Shown: piece by piece, positions 14,966 through 24,600 of the stretch
Layout of the letters: each line of letters begins with the position of its first letter
How positions within the stretch are numbered: position 1 is the first letter of the stretch
Source of the DNA: Calothrix sp. NIES-4105
GTDB lineage: Bacteria; Cyanobacteriota; Cyanobacteriia; Cyanobacteriales; Nostocaceae
Direction: 5' to 3'
DNA length: 64,000 nt
Assembly (NCBI RefSeq): GCF_002368415.1
Contig: NZ_AP018290.1
Coordinates: 7,059,717 to 7,123,716 of the forward strand
Position numbers and translations under genes: made by a program
Notes under the pieces: generated by a model
Databases searched by the model: none
What the model saw: the letters and a program-made list of their open reading frames with translations, nothing else
What the model was told of the DNA's origin: nothing

Positions 14966-15973
14966 ATGCCTAGTAACTTTATTTTGCCGAAGGGCGATTT
15001 GTTAAGTCGGCGCCAACTGCTTAAATTCGGATTGGCGGGCGCCGGAGTCATAGGTGGGACTGCATTATGGCAGACGTTGACATCAGGTCAGCCAAGAGTA
15101 CAAGTTCCACCAATAGATGTGCCTAGGAATGACAACACGATTAATCCGATGCTCAGGGTGCGTGACTTTGACTACGGTACAGTCAAGCACGAAGGTGGAA
15201 GGACTATCCGAGAATTTCGATTAACAGCAGGAACATCAACAATTCAGTTAAATACTGCAGTATCTTATAATATTTGGGATTTGAACGGCAGAATTCCAGG
15301 GCCAACATTAAGGGCAAAACAAGGGGAACGAATACGAGTATTATTTCTGAACCAAGCTGGTCATTCACACTCGCTGCATTTTCATGGAGTTCACCCGGCA
15401 GAAATGGATGGTGTGCGTCCGGTAAGTAATGGCAAGGCTACGATTTATGAGTTTGACGCTGAACCTTATGGAGTTCATCTTTACCATTGCCATATTGAAC
15501 CTGTGACTCGGCATATTGCGAAAGGTTTATACGGAATGTTTATTATTGACCCACCACACGCGCGACCACCCGCAGATGAAATTGTGTTGATAATGGCTGG
15601 ATACGATGTGAACGAAGATAACCGTAATGAGTACTATGCTTTCAACGGATTACCGCACTATTACATGGATAATCCGATTCGCATTTATAAAGACCAGCTA
15701 GTTAGACTTTATGTTCTTAATATCATTGAATTTGACCCAGCGGTAACATTTCACCTTCACGCGAACTTCTTCGATGTGTATCGATATGGTATGACCATGA
15801 GTCCGAGCGAGAAAAGCGATGTAATTACGATGGGTGTTGCAGAACGACATATATTAGAGTTTGCTTTTCGCTATCCCGGTAAGTATATGTTCCACCCGCA
15901 TCAAGATGCAGTTGCAGAGAATGGCTGTATGGGTCAATTCGAGGTTATTCCTACTAATGCCAAGACTACTTAA
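14966..15973 (+). CDS. Tat-exported multicopper oxidase, probable ferroxidase
   Basis: The 335-residue protein has a twin-arginine signal (SRRQLLKFGLAGAGVIGG, Arg15-Arg16) and two cupredoxin domains. Copper motifs in order are HSLHFHGVHPAE (HxH), VHLYHCHIEPVTRHIAKGLYGMF (described by its HCH, later His and Met; type 1 plus type 2/3 ligands), TFHLHANFF (HxH) and MFHPHQD. The type 1 Cys is therefore in domain 1, as in two-domain multicopper oxidases and CuNIR-like proteins. It heads a same-strand group with an FTR1 iron permease and a ferritin-like protein, so oxidation of ferrous iron for uptake is the likely job. Laccase-like or nitrite reductase activity cannot be excluded. Confidence 0.82.
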   Translation: MPSNFILPKGDLLSRRQLLKFGLAGAGVIGGTALWQTLTSGQPRVQVPPIDVPRNDNTINPMLRVRDFDYGTVKHEGGRTIREFRLTAGTSTIQLNTAVSYNIWDLNGRIPGPTLRAKQGERIRVLFLNQAGHSHSLHFHGVHPAEMDGVRPVSNGKATIYEFDAEPYGVHLYHCHIEPVTRHIAKGLYGMFIIDPPHARPPADEIVLIMAGYDVNEDNRNEYYAFNGLPHYYMDNPIRIYKDQLVRLYVLNIIEFDPAVTFHLHANFFDVYRYGMTMSPSEKSDVITMGVAERHILEFAFRYPGKYMFHPHQDAVAENGCMGQFEVIPTNAKTT

Positions 15974-16143
15974 AAGTGGGCACCATTCTAAATAAATACC
16001 AAGCAGATAAATCCAAACTAATTGCAAATAATTATTAAATGATGAATGAACAAGAGCAAAATTATTGCAAACTATTTTGAGCAGGTGCAACACTCACGCA
16101 GTCAAGACGCAAGAGTCGGCTTTTTAATATTTAGGAGTAAAAA

Positions 16144-17196
16144 ATGATCAGACCACGTTACGCATTCTTAGCAGTTGCAGCTTGTGCCATTGTTGCGCTC
16201 AGTTCTTGCGCTAGTGGTGGGGCGCCTGAAGCATCGAGTAATGGGGGCAACACAACACCAGTTGCCTCTGCTCCTCAAGCTGCAAATACTTCGACTACTA
16301 GCTCACACAGTGGTCATGGTGGCAAGAAAGTAAATATTAATTCTGCGATTTTGTCGGAATTGGACAAGTTTGAAGGAATGCTTGGTGTGCCTGCATTATC
16401 GAATAAAATCCAAGCGGGTCGTCCTTACGCTTCACCATCCGAATTAGTTTCTAAGAAGGTAGTCACTCAAGAGCAATTTGACAAAATCAAAGACATGGTG
16501 ACGATAGAAGAAGTCAAGCTCACAGGTGAAGCCAGAGATGTTGACTACATGACGAAGCTGGGATTAATGAAAGGACACTTAATAGTCGCAAAAGAATTAC
16601 TCGACCAAAACCAGCCGAAAGCTGCAGAACCTCATATTGGGCACCCAGTAGAAGAGATTTATGCTGATGTTGAGGAACAACTCAACGAACGCAAAGTAAA
16701 AGAATTTAAAACGACTTTGATTAGCTTGCAAGATTTAGTCAAATCAAATGGCAAAGCAGACCAAGTAAAAACCAACTTTACCAACTCAATGCAAGCAGTT
16801 GACGGTGCAATTGCTGCACTACCGCAAGCAGAACGCGGGAAAAATGATTTTAACCTACAGGTAATTAACGGTTTACTCGACTCTGCAAACTCAGAATATG
16901 GCGCCGCTGTAGCTGATGGTAAAATTTCTGCTGCAATTGAGTATCAAGACTCGCGCGGTTTTGTAGCCTATGCAAACGAACTTTACAAAACTATTGCTAG
17001 CAACATGGCAAAAGAAAATCCTGAAGTTCACAAAAATATTACAACTAATATGGCAGAACTAACTAAAGTTTGGCCAGCAGCTATTCCCCCCGCAACACCA
17101 ATAAAGGCGCCTGTTGAAGTCACCAAGTTAGTAAAAGCCATTGAAGCAGAATCACAAAAAGCCATAGACAAAGCTTCCACACAAGCTCACCTATAA
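16144..17196 (+). CDS. Helix-hairpin-helix lipoprotein of the iron-uptake cluster
   Basis: The 350-residue protein has a lipoprotein signal (AVAACAIVALSSCASGG, Cys about 23), then a low-complexity Ser/Thr/Ala linker with SSHSGHGGKK (His-rich). A helix-hairpin-helix-like segment follows (VNINSAILSELDKFEGMLGV, SNKIQAGRPYASPSELVSKK). The C-terminal half is helical and contains GHPVEEIYADVEEQL, an HxxE pattern recalling the M75/EfeO family. A ribosome binding site (GGAG) precedes the ATG. Its place between the oxidase and the ferritin/FTR1 genes suggests a periplasmic iron-handling role, analogous to EfeO; this is inference, since HhH domains usually bind DNA. Confidence 0.65.
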   Translation: MIRPRYAFLAVAACAIVALSSCASGGAPEASSNGGNTTPVASAPQAANTSTTSSHSGHGGKKVNINSAILSELDKFEGMLGVPALSNKIQAGRPYASPSELVSKKVVTQEQFDKIKDMVTIEEVKLTGEARDVDYMTKLGLMKGHLIVAKELLDQNQPKAAEPHIGHPVEEIYADVEEQLNERKVKEFKTTLISLQDLVKSNGKADQVKTNFTNSMQAVDGAIAALPQAERGKNDFNLQVINGLLDSANSEYGAAVADGKISAAIEYQDSRGFVAYANELYKTIASNMAKENPEVHKNITTNMAELTKVWPAAIPPATPIKAPVEVTKLVKAIEAESQKAIDKASTQAHL

Positions 17197-17449
17197 AATT
17201 CATGTAGCATAGGCCAAAGCGCCTGTGCTAGCATCCCGCCTGTGCTGACATCAAAACAAACTCAAAACATTATCCATACAACACTATATAGAAGCTTAAT
17301 AGGAGGTTAAAATACAGGATAAGCGAAAAACCATGTAATTATTAACAGCCATTATAGCAATGGAAACTTATACTACCTTGCTATATTTTACAAGGCTAAA
17401 ATTACCTAGTCAATCGCACTTTATGCATATCAAGGTGAATTGGTAACTG

Positions 17450-17884
17450 ATGCAAGAACTTAATCAGCAAAAAGCAATCGACCTGCTTAACACCATCATG
17501 GAATTTGAATTAGCAGGTGTTGTTCGTTACACGCACTATTCATTAATGGTGACAGGCCCATACAGAATTCCAATTGTCGATTTTTTTAAAGCACAAGCTA
17601 GCGAATCCTTGCTCCACGCCCAACAAGCTGGAGAAATTCTCACAGGTTTAGATGGACATCCTAGTCTTAAAATTGCCCCAATGGAGGAAACATATAAGCA
17701 CTCAGTTAAACATATTTTAGAAGAAAGCTTAACGCACGAAAAGAAAGCATTATCGCTGTATAAAGAATTACTTGATGCAGTAACTGATGCTAGTATTTAT
17801 TTAGAAGAATTCGCTCGTACAATGATTGGTCAAGAAGAAATGCACAATCTAGAGTTGAAAAAAATGCTACGCGATTTTAGCTAA
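17450..17884 (+). CDS. Ferritin-like / bacterioferritin-type diiron protein
   Basis: The 144-residue four-helix protein has diiron-type ligands: EFELAGVVRYTHY (Glu in helix A), SESLLHAQQAGE (ExxH-like, helix B), EESLTHEKKALSLYKELL (helix C) and GQEEMHNLELKKML (EExH, helix D). It belongs to the bacterioferritin/ferritin-like superfamily and would store or detoxify iron in the cytoplasm. No heme-ligand Met can be assigned with certainty. It lies between the lipoprotein and FTR1 genes, all on the plus strand, which supports an iron role. Confidence 0.82.
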   Translation: MQELNQQKAIDLLNTIMEFELAGVVRYTHYSLMVTGPYRIPIVDFFKAQASESLLHAQQAGEILTGLDGHPSLKIAPMEETYKHSVKHILEESLTHEKKALSLYKELLDAVTDASIYLEEFARTMIGQEEMHNLELKKMLRDFS

Positions 17885-17885
17885 T

Positions 17886-17912
17886 GGTAAGGTGGCTTCG
17901 GCCACCGTACAA
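17886..17912. repeat. Small palindromic repeat with TTCG loop
   Basis: GGTGGC-TTCG-GCCACC (17891-17906) forms a perfect stem with a UUCG tetraloop right after the ferritin gene. Related palindromes GGTGGGC-AGT-GCCCACC (28451-28467), GGTGGGCATTGCCCACC (about 19094) and GGTGGCTATGCCAC (about 11394) share the GTAAGGTGG...CCACCTTAC frame. Confidence 0.65.
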
Positions 17913-17927
17913 TCTGATAACTCGTAA

Positions 17928-17986
17928 GGTGCGTGACGCTACTAAATCACTTGCTGAGTTCTAAAATTTTTATAGCGTCACGCACC
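17928..17986. repeat. GGTGCGTGACGCTA inverted repeat upstream of FTR1
   Basis: Perfect 14-bp arms GGTGCGTGACGCTA (17928-17941) and TAGCGTCACGCACC (17973-17986), followed by CTAC. Related arms occur at 37287-37353 and 37399-37470. It lies just before the FTR1 start and creates a misleading upstream extension of the frame. Confidence 0.75.
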
Positions 17987-17992
17987 CTACTT

Positions 17993-18931
17993 ATGGATTT
18001 TACTGCTGCCTTATCTACTTATTTTATTGCGCTTCGGGAAGGAGTCGAAGCTGCGCTTGTTGTGGGAATTGTATTGGCATTTCTCAAAAAAGCCCGACAA
18101 ACACAACTCAACCGATGGGTATATATAGGTTTAGGAACTGGAATTGCTGCGAGTTTTATATTAGCGTTCTTGTTTCAATTATTTGTGCCAGCTTTGCAAC
18201 GCGCGTTTCCACAGTATGCAGGTGTAATTGAATTCCTTTATGAAGGAATATTTAGCGTGCTTGCTGTAATCATGCTAAGTTGGATGTTAATCTGGATGAC
18301 GAAGCAAGCCAGATTTATGAAAGCTTCTGTTGAAGGCGCCTTATCCGATGCATTGAAAAATGATTCTACTGCGGCACGAAATATTTTTACATTAATTTTT
18401 GTAGCGGTTGTTCGCGAAGGTTTTGAAACAGTCGCGTTAATTACTACTAATACTGGAAGCGGAGCATATGGCGCCGGACTAGGTGCAATATTAGGTATTA
18501 TTAGTGCAGGTTTTATAGGTATTGGTTTATTTAGATTAGGAGTAAAGTTTAATATTCGTCAGTTTTTTCAAGTGATGGGTATTTTGCTTGTATTAATTGT
18601 GGCAGGATTAGTTGTAACAGCATTAAGCAGGTTTGATGCAGCAGCAGCATCCTTAGCATCTTATAGTCGCGCTTCACAAGACCTTTGTTTCTATTATGAA
18701 CGTTTCACTAAAGTTCATTCATGTATTCTAGGACCGATGGTTTGGGATACTTCTAAAATTTTACCTGACGAACAGTTTCCTGGTATTATTCTTAAAGCAT
18801 TATTTGGATATCAGCATCATCTATATGTTGTGCAAGCAGTTGCTTATTTAACCTTCTTATTTTCAATCGGCGGTATTTATCTTCGCAGCCTTAACAGTGG
18901 TAGTAAAAAACCAGTTACACAAAAAGGTTAG
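17993..18931 (+). CDS. FTR1-family high-affinity iron permease
   Basis: The 312-residue membrane protein has the duplicated FTR1 signature RExxE: REGVE at about 15-19 (STYFIALREGVEAALVVGIV) and REGFE at about 141-145 (IFVAVVREGFETVALI). It has about seven hydrophobic segments and a C-terminal Cys-containing loop (SRASQDLCFYYERFTKVHSC). FTR1 proteins import iron oxidised by a partner ferroxidase. I chose the ATG at 17993; the frame is open from 17933, but that part is the 17928-17986 repeat. The 3' end feeds into a 20-bp tandem repeat array whose first unit overlaps the stop codon. Confidence 0.9.
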   Translation: MDFTAALSTYFIALREGVEAALVVGIVLAFLKKARQTQLNRWVYIGLGTGIAASFILAFLFQLFVPALQRAFPQYAGVIEFLYEGIFSVLAVIMLSWMLIWMTKQARFMKASVEGALSDALKNDSTAARNIFTLIFVAVVREGFETVALITTNTGSGAYGAGLGAILGIISAGFIGIGLFRLGVKFNIRQFFQVMGILLVLIVAGLVVTALSRFDAAAASLASYSRASQDLCFYYERFTKVHSCILGPMVWDTSKILPDEQFPGIILKALFGYQHHLYVVQAVAYLTFLFSIGGIYLRSLNSGSKKPVTQKG

Positions 18932-19087
18932 TAGCGACAGAAAAAAGTTAGTAGCGACAGAAAAAGGTTAGTAGCGACAGAAAAAGGTTAGTAGCGACAG
19001 AAAAAGTTTAGTAGCGGCAGAAAAAGTTTAGTAGCGACAGAAAAAGGTTAGTAGCGGCAGAAAAAGTTTAGTAGCGACAGAAAAAGG
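18928..19087 (+). repeat. Eight tandem copies of a 20-bp repeat
   Basis: The unit TTAGTAGCGACAGAAAAAGG repeats eight times without spacers from 18928 to 19087. The only changes are GCGGC for GCGAC and the last two bases. A ninth partial unit (TTAGTA) follows. The array begins at the FTR1 stop codon and ends before a GGTGGGCATTGCCCACC palindrome. Confidence 0.95.
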
Positions 19088-19126
19088 TTAGTATGGTGGG
19101 CATTGCCCACCCTACGATGTAATCTT

Positions 19127-19915
19127 ATGACAAACATTTTTATTAAACAATTATATATTCATCCCATAAAAGGATTAACCCCACAAGCACAAGAATCTGT
19201 TTTCCTTAAAGTTGGTCATGGCATACCAGGTGACCGCGCGTTTGCCTTAATGTATAAACAAAACATAGCAGATAGTTTCCATGACAGAGTACCGTGGATG
19301 AAAAAAGGTAACTTCGCTATGCAAAACGACTGGCACTCCTTAGCAGCATTAGATTGTTCTTACAACGAAATATCAGAAGAATTAACAATTAAACGTAAAG
19401 GAATAGAATTACTCGTTGCCGATACAAGCACCACAACTGGACGCAATGAAATTTCAACGTTTTTTACTGGATATTTAGCAGCAAGCTATCCTAGTCCTGG
19501 CATTAGTAAACGGGCGCCATTACAATTAGTAGGCTCATATAACAAAACGCGCTATCAAGACCGAGAAGCAGGACATATATCTTTAGTTAGTCAAGCAACT
19601 ATCAATAATTTAAGCGAAATTGCCGGAAAAGAAATAGATGTTCGTCGCTTCCGTCCCAATATTATATTAGACGGAACATCCGCATGGAGTGAGTTTGACT
19701 GGGTTGGCAAACAAATCAAAATTGGTAAAGTGCTAGTTGAAATTACCGCTCGAATAAACCGTTGCTTAAATATTGAAGTCAACCCCTCTACCGGAGAACG
19801 TGACATCGCTTTACTCTCAATTCTCAAAAATAACTTTCAACACACTCAAACTGGTGTAATTGCAACAATTATTACAGAAGGTCAGATCAGAAACGAAGAT
19901 GTAATTGAATTGTAG
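19127..19915 (+). CDS. MOSC domain protein
   Basis: The 262-residue protein starts MTNIFIKQLYIHPIKGLTPQ. It has the N-terminal MOSC beta-barrel (YIHPIKGL) and the core MOSC segment LVSQATINNLSEIAGKEIDV, FRPNIILDG, ITARINRCLNIEVNPSTGER with the conserved Cys. MOSC proteins handle sulfur or the molybdenum cofactor; this one lacks an attached ferredoxin or NifS domain, so its substrate is open. The start at 19103 would include repeat-derived codons, so I prefer 19127. The stop overlaps the palindromic repeat at 19912. Confidence 0.83.
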   Translation: MTNIFIKQLYIHPIKGLTPQAQESVFLKVGHGIPGDRAFALMYKQNIADSFHDRVPWMKKGNFAMQNDWHSLAALDCSYNEISEELTIKRKGIELLVADTSTTTGRNEISTFFTGYLAASYPSPGISKRAPLQLVGSYNKTRYQDREAGHISLVSQATINNLSEIAGKEIDVRRFRPNIILDGTSAWSEFDWVGKQIKIGKVLVEITARINRCLNIEVNPSTGERDIALLSILKNNFQHTQTGVIATIITEGQIRNEDVIEL

Positions 19916-19994
19916 GTTGGGTGGAGCGGCGCTTCGCTACCCAACAAATGCTCTTTTCGCGCGTTGGGTTACGCAAAGCCTTCACCCAACCTAC
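19912..19994. repeat. Palindromic GTAGGTTGGG...CCCAACCTAC repeat element, copy 2
   Basis: Begins GTAGGTTGGGTGGAGCGGCG and ends TTCACCCAACCTAC, with internal ACCCAACAAATG and GTTGGGTTACGCAAAGCC identical to the copy at 871-998. It overlaps the MOSC stop codon. Confidence 0.8.
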
Positions 19995-20073
19995 GGTCTA
20001 CTACGGTTAAAAATGTAAGATAATAAAGAAATCCTTAAATTCTTAAGCTTTGGCTTTAGTATTACCGTCACAA

Positions 20074-20979
20074 ATGGCTAAAAACCGTTGGCAAGATAGA
20101 GTAAAATCTCGCGTAGTCAATCGATATGGTTCTTTTAACGTTCTGCGTAAAGGCATATCGTATTCACTTTGGCGCTATGACCCTTACCATGCACTCTTAA
20201 CTATTTCCTGGGGCACATTTGTTGCTCTTGTTACTGTTGGTTACTTTATTATCAATGCGATTTTTGCCCTCTTGTACCTTGCTGGTGGTGATGGAATTGA
20301 GAACGCGCGTAGTGGTAACTTTTTCGATGCTTTCTTTTTTAGTGTTCAGACAATGGCATCGATTGGTTACGGCGCCATGTATCCGAAGACAGCTTATGCA
20401 AATCTTCTAGTTACTATTGAGTCAATCATTGGGTTGTTGATATTAACTATGGCGAGTGGTATTATGTTTGCTCGCTTTTCATTACCTAAAGCGCGCGTAA
20501 TATTTAGCCGCATAGTATTGATTACAACATATAATGGCTTGCCAACGTTAATGTTAAGGATAGCAAACAAACGCGAAAACTGGATTTTAGAAGCCCAAGT
20601 ACGCTTGACTATTGTTCGCAATGAATATACGAAAGAAGGAAGCTTCATGCGACGATTTTATGACGTACCCTTAGTTCGCAGTGATTCTCCACTATTTGCG
20701 CTTTCATGGTCTGTAATGCATACCATCGATGAAAATAGTCCACTTTATGGTATGACACAGCACAAAATGATTGAGGATGAAATGGAGATTCTCGTCATTT
20801 TTACAGGTATCGATGAAACAGTATCACAAACGATCCACGCGCGTCACTCGTATGTACCTGATGAAATCGTGTGGGGCGCCCAGTTCGTTGATATTTTGAC
20901 TCGAACACGCGACGGCAAACGCTGTATAGACTATGCAAAGTTCCATGACTTTGTATCTACTGTAAATATCAAGCCTTAA
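20074..20979 (+). CDS. KirBac-type inward rectifier potassium channel
   Basis: The protein is about 301 residues. It has a slide helix and TM1 (LLTISWGTFVALVTVGYFII, about 41-60), a pore helix with selectivity filter (FFDAFFFSVQTMASIGYGAM, GYG near 98-100) and TM2 (VTIESIIGLLILTMASGIMF). A large C-terminal cytoplasmic immunoglobulin-like Kir domain follows, with FARFSLPKARVIFS, LVRSDSPLFALSWSVMHTID, DETVSQTIHARHSY and WGAQFVDILT. These are classical KirBac features. A TTG at 20050 is an alternative start. No regulatory gene is adjacent. Role: K+ conductance across the plasma membrane. Confidence 0.9.
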   Translation: MAKNRWQDRVKSRVVNRYGSFNVLRKGISYSLWRYDPYHALLTISWGTFVALVTVGYFIINAIFALLYLAGGDGIENARSGNFFDAFFFSVQTMASIGYGAMYPKTAYANLLVTIESIIGLLILTMASGIMFARFSLPKARVIFSRIVLITTYNGLPTLMLRIANKRENWILEAQVRLTIVRNEYTKEGSFMRRFYDVPLVRSDSPLFALSWSVMHTIDENSPLYGMTQHKMIEDEMEILVIFTGIDETVSQTIHARHSYVPDEIVWGAQFVDILTRTRDGKRCIDYAKFHDFVSTVNIKP

Positions 20980-21113
20980 TTGTAACATTTGTAATATCTA
21001 TTACTTAAAGTCGATTTGTACTGTTGGCAATCTATCTTAATAGATAGATGTCATTAAATTATTCAGCATCGTAATATTCTAATGTTATGGATATTTAACA
21101 GGGAGTAAAAATT

Positions 21114-21476
21114 ATGGGTTGGCTAAAAAGACTATTTGGACTTGAAAAACCAGAAAACGCAGAAGTAAATCCCGAACCACAGCAAAGTCAGCAAGAATTT
21201 GCTGCTGCACCAGAAGCAACAGAATCTATTGCACCTGAACGCATAGGTTTAAACGGAGAATATGACCAAAGTGGTTTAGCCAAGCGTGTTGCACTAGCAT
21301 TCGACCAAGACGGCAACCTTGATGATGTTGACACACTTTGGGTAGCCCAAACAGGTAGCACAGTAGTATTAAAAGGTGAAGTTCCTAGCCAAGACGTACT
21401 AGATCAAATGGTATCAGTCGCACAAAACGTCAACGGCGCCTCAGATGTAGACACATCACAAGTAACAGTAGGTTAA
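21114..21476 (+). CDS. BON-like domain protein (120 aa)
   Basis: The short N-terminus MGWLKRLFGLEKPE is followed by a Glu/Gln/Ala-rich linker. From about residue 55 comes a BON-like fold (LAKRVALAFDQDGNLDDVDT, TVVLKGEVPSQDVLDQMVSV, QNVNGASDVDTSQVTV). BON domains bind phospholipids or pore proteins; this one has no signal peptide or LysM domain. A strong ribosome binding site (AGGGAGT) precedes the ATG. Its role is unknown. Confidence 0.75.
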   Translation: MGWLKRLFGLEKPENAEVNPEPQQSQQEFAAAPEATESIAPERIGLNGEYDQSGLAKRVALAFDQDGNLDDVDTLWVAQTGSTVVLKGEVPSQDVLDQMVSVAQNVNGASDVDTSQVTVG

Positions 21477-21510
21477 CAAACCTCAAAATCAAAAAATATT
21501 CAAAATTTTT

Positions 21511-21605
21511 TTGTGGGATAGTCTTGTGGAGCGGGCGTCCTCGCCCGCCCTAAATATGACAATAAACATAGCACAGGGCACTCTTAAAGCCCATCCCACA
21601 AGATA
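21511..21605. repeat. Nested palindromic repeat (CTTGTGGGAT family)
   Basis: Outer arms TTGTGGGAT (21511-21519) and ATCCCACAA (21593-21601) enclose a GCGGGCG-TCCT-CGCCCGC hairpin (21531-21548). Related pieces occur at 50688-50712 and 50828-50845. It sits between convergent genes and may act as a terminator. Confidence 0.6.
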
Positions 21606-21611
21606 GTTAAT

Positions 21612-24600
21612 TTAATTTTTAGCAATCTCCAACACTTCTTCTAACAAATTACGTTCTTCAACAGGCAACTCAAGTAAAACTCGTTTATCCCCCTTACTTT
21701 CTCGATAGCGATACGCAGTATTAACAAGCCGTAGCGAGATTTGAAACTCAGATAAATCACCCACTAACTGGCGCCAAACCTCCGACCAAATTTGTGCAGC
21801 TTCATCGCTTACCGTCTCAGACATAAATACAGGAATACTTCGCACCAAACCTTGAGACAAAGCAGTAGAACAATTATATTTATAAAGAAGCTCCCTCAAA
21901 TTTTTGATTACATTTTTATATACATCTAGTTGTGCAACATTTGTAAACAAGATACGAAGAATTAATTCCGTATCCTCAGAAGAAGCTTGTTTACCTTCAT
22001 CAATAATTTTCAGCGCATCTTCTAACGCTGTTAAGCTTTCTTGCCAACGATTTAATCCTGCAAACGCAATCGCGCGGTTCGCTAAAACATAATATTTATT
22101 TTCCCCCAATGCAATTGCTTTTTCACAACATATAAATGCTTCTTCATACTGTTCAAGATTAATTAGAGTCCAGCTTCGAGTACCCCAAGCGAGTTTATAA
22201 TTAGGATTTAGTTCAATGGCTTTATCTAAAGATACTAATGCTTTATTATAACATTTAAGCTTATTTAATGCAGAACCTCTTTGCTTCCAAGTCGATTCAT
22301 CACTTGCGTTAATTTCAATTGCTTTATCGTAAGATGTAATTGCCTCTTCGTATCTTCCCAAATAACCCAGTGCATAACCTCGGTTGTTCCAAGCAAGTTC
22401 GTAATTAGGTTTGATATCGATAGCTTTATCATAGGATACAATTGCCTCTTCATATCTTCCCAAATTACGCAGTGCATTACCTCGGTTGTTCCAAGCAAGT
22501 TCGTAATTAGGTTTGATATCGATAGCTTTATCAGAGGATGCAATTGCCTCTTCGTATCTTCCCAAATTACGCAGTGCAATACCTCGGTTTAACCAAGCAA
22601 GTTCGTAATCAGGTTTAATTTCGATAGCTTTATCAGAGGATGCAATTGCCTCTTCGTATCTTCCCAACTTATTCAACGCAATACCTCGGTTTAACCAAGC
22701 AAGTTCGTAATCAGGTTTAATTTCGATAGCTTTATCGCAGGATGCAATTGCCTCTTCGTATCTTCCCAAATTATTCAGTGCATTAGCTCGGTTATTCCAA
22801 GCATTTTCGTAATCAGGTTTGATTTCGATAGCTTTATCAGAGGATGCAATTGCCTCTTCGTATCTTCCCAAATTATTCAGTGCATTAGCTCGGTTAGTCC
22901 AAGCATATTCGTAATCAGGTTTAATTTCGATAGCTTTATCAGAGGATGCAATTGCCTCTTCGTATCTTCCCAAATTACGCAGTGCAATACCTCGGTTAGT
23001 CCAAGCATATTCGTCATCAGGTTTAATTTCGATAGCTTTATCATAGGATGCAATTGCCTCTTCGTATCTTCCCAAATTATTCAGTGCATTAGCTCGGTTA
23101 TTCCAAGCATATTCGTCATCAGGTTTAATTTCGATAGCTTTGTCGTAGGATGCAATTGCCTCTTCATATCTTCCCAAATTACGCAGTGCAATACCTCGGT
23201 TAGTCCAAGCATATTCGTAATCAGGTTTAATTTCGATAACTTTATCGTAAGATACAATTGCCTCTTCGTATCTTCCCAAATTACGCAGTGCAATACCTCG
23301 GTTAGTCCAAGCATATTCGTAATCAGGTTTAATTTCGATAACTTTATCGTAAGATACAATTGCCTCTTCGTATTTTCCCAAATTACGCAGCGCAAGTCCT
23401 CGCTTGTACCAAGCATATTCGTAATCAGGTTTAATTTCGATAGCTTTATCACAGCATATGATTGCTTCTTCGTAGTTTTTTAGTTGGTAAAAACATTCTC
23501 CCTGTAACAACCAATACTTTGCTTCACCGCTAATTTCAACTAGCTTCTTTGCATGTCGTAAAGCTGTTGTATAATCATTGTTTTTACAGCAATCTTCATA
23601 TTCTTGCCTATACGCGCGAATACGAGGGTCTTGCTGTTCATCTGCATCCATTGCTTCCAATGCTTTAATAATATACTGGCGGTCTATAACTGCGTCCTCT
23701 GATAACGTTTCTAAAGACTGTCTATATTGAAAATTATCTTTTTCATAAAATAATTCTTGAATATAAGGCGCCTTCAACTTTTCTCGATAATCATCTAATA
23801 CAAATTGCTTACTTTCTATTCCCAAACGCTGTTGCAATTCTTCTTTGGTATACCAACAGCGTAAAAAGTCTATAAATAATCGTATCGGTTCTTCACGTTG
23901 CTTCTTTACTTCCAAGCAAAACCGCATTAGAGGTTCACGCAGCTCGTAAAATGACTCTCGTCCTATTGCTTCTGATATTACATAACTCTTAGCACGTAAA
24001 TCTTTAAGTTGACTTGATGCTGTTTGATGCGTAATAAAACAACGTTGTGCTATTTCTTTTACCGTTACGGGATGGCGCCTCTCTACTAAAAATTCTATTA
24101 TCTTTCGTTGTTGTTGCGATAGCCAAGACATCCGAGCTTGGTAATATGGTGTTAAGTCGTCAAGCATTCGCATGAACGGTTCGACTAGCTCATCAAGCGA
24201 TTTACGAGTTAGAAACTGGGAAAAAATTACATAAACGCGCGGGTTTCCACCTGCAAGATGATGGACTGCACGAATGCGGGAGTTTCCTTTTGGTGTACAA
24301 ATAAATGCTTCAAGTTCGCTATCTTCCTCAAATTTAGCAATTTGTCTTAGCAAATTTACCGCTTCATCTATTTTTAAATCTTCTAGGTAATAGGGATAGA
24401 AAAAACCATAAAAGGGGTCTTCATGGCGCCTAATTCCGTCAAATAAGCTTTGAGCAGTGGCTAAAATAGTTATAAACGAATAATTTTGTATATACGCACG
24501 CAGTTGTTTTTGACCGATATCACCTAACCCATCGAATAAATCATCTAAGTTTTCTGTAATTATTAATAATGTACGTTTATTAACAAATTCTCTTAATAGC

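Noticed and set aside
18928-19087. CRISPR array
   Set aside because: The repeats are directly adjacent 20-mers without spacers, and there are no cas genes; it is a simple tandem repeat. No other repeat-spacer pattern was found in the window.
22265-23452. Additional minus- and plus-strand frames within the TPR array
   Set aside because: They are shadow frames produced by the 102-bp repeat; the TPR frame explains the sequence fully.
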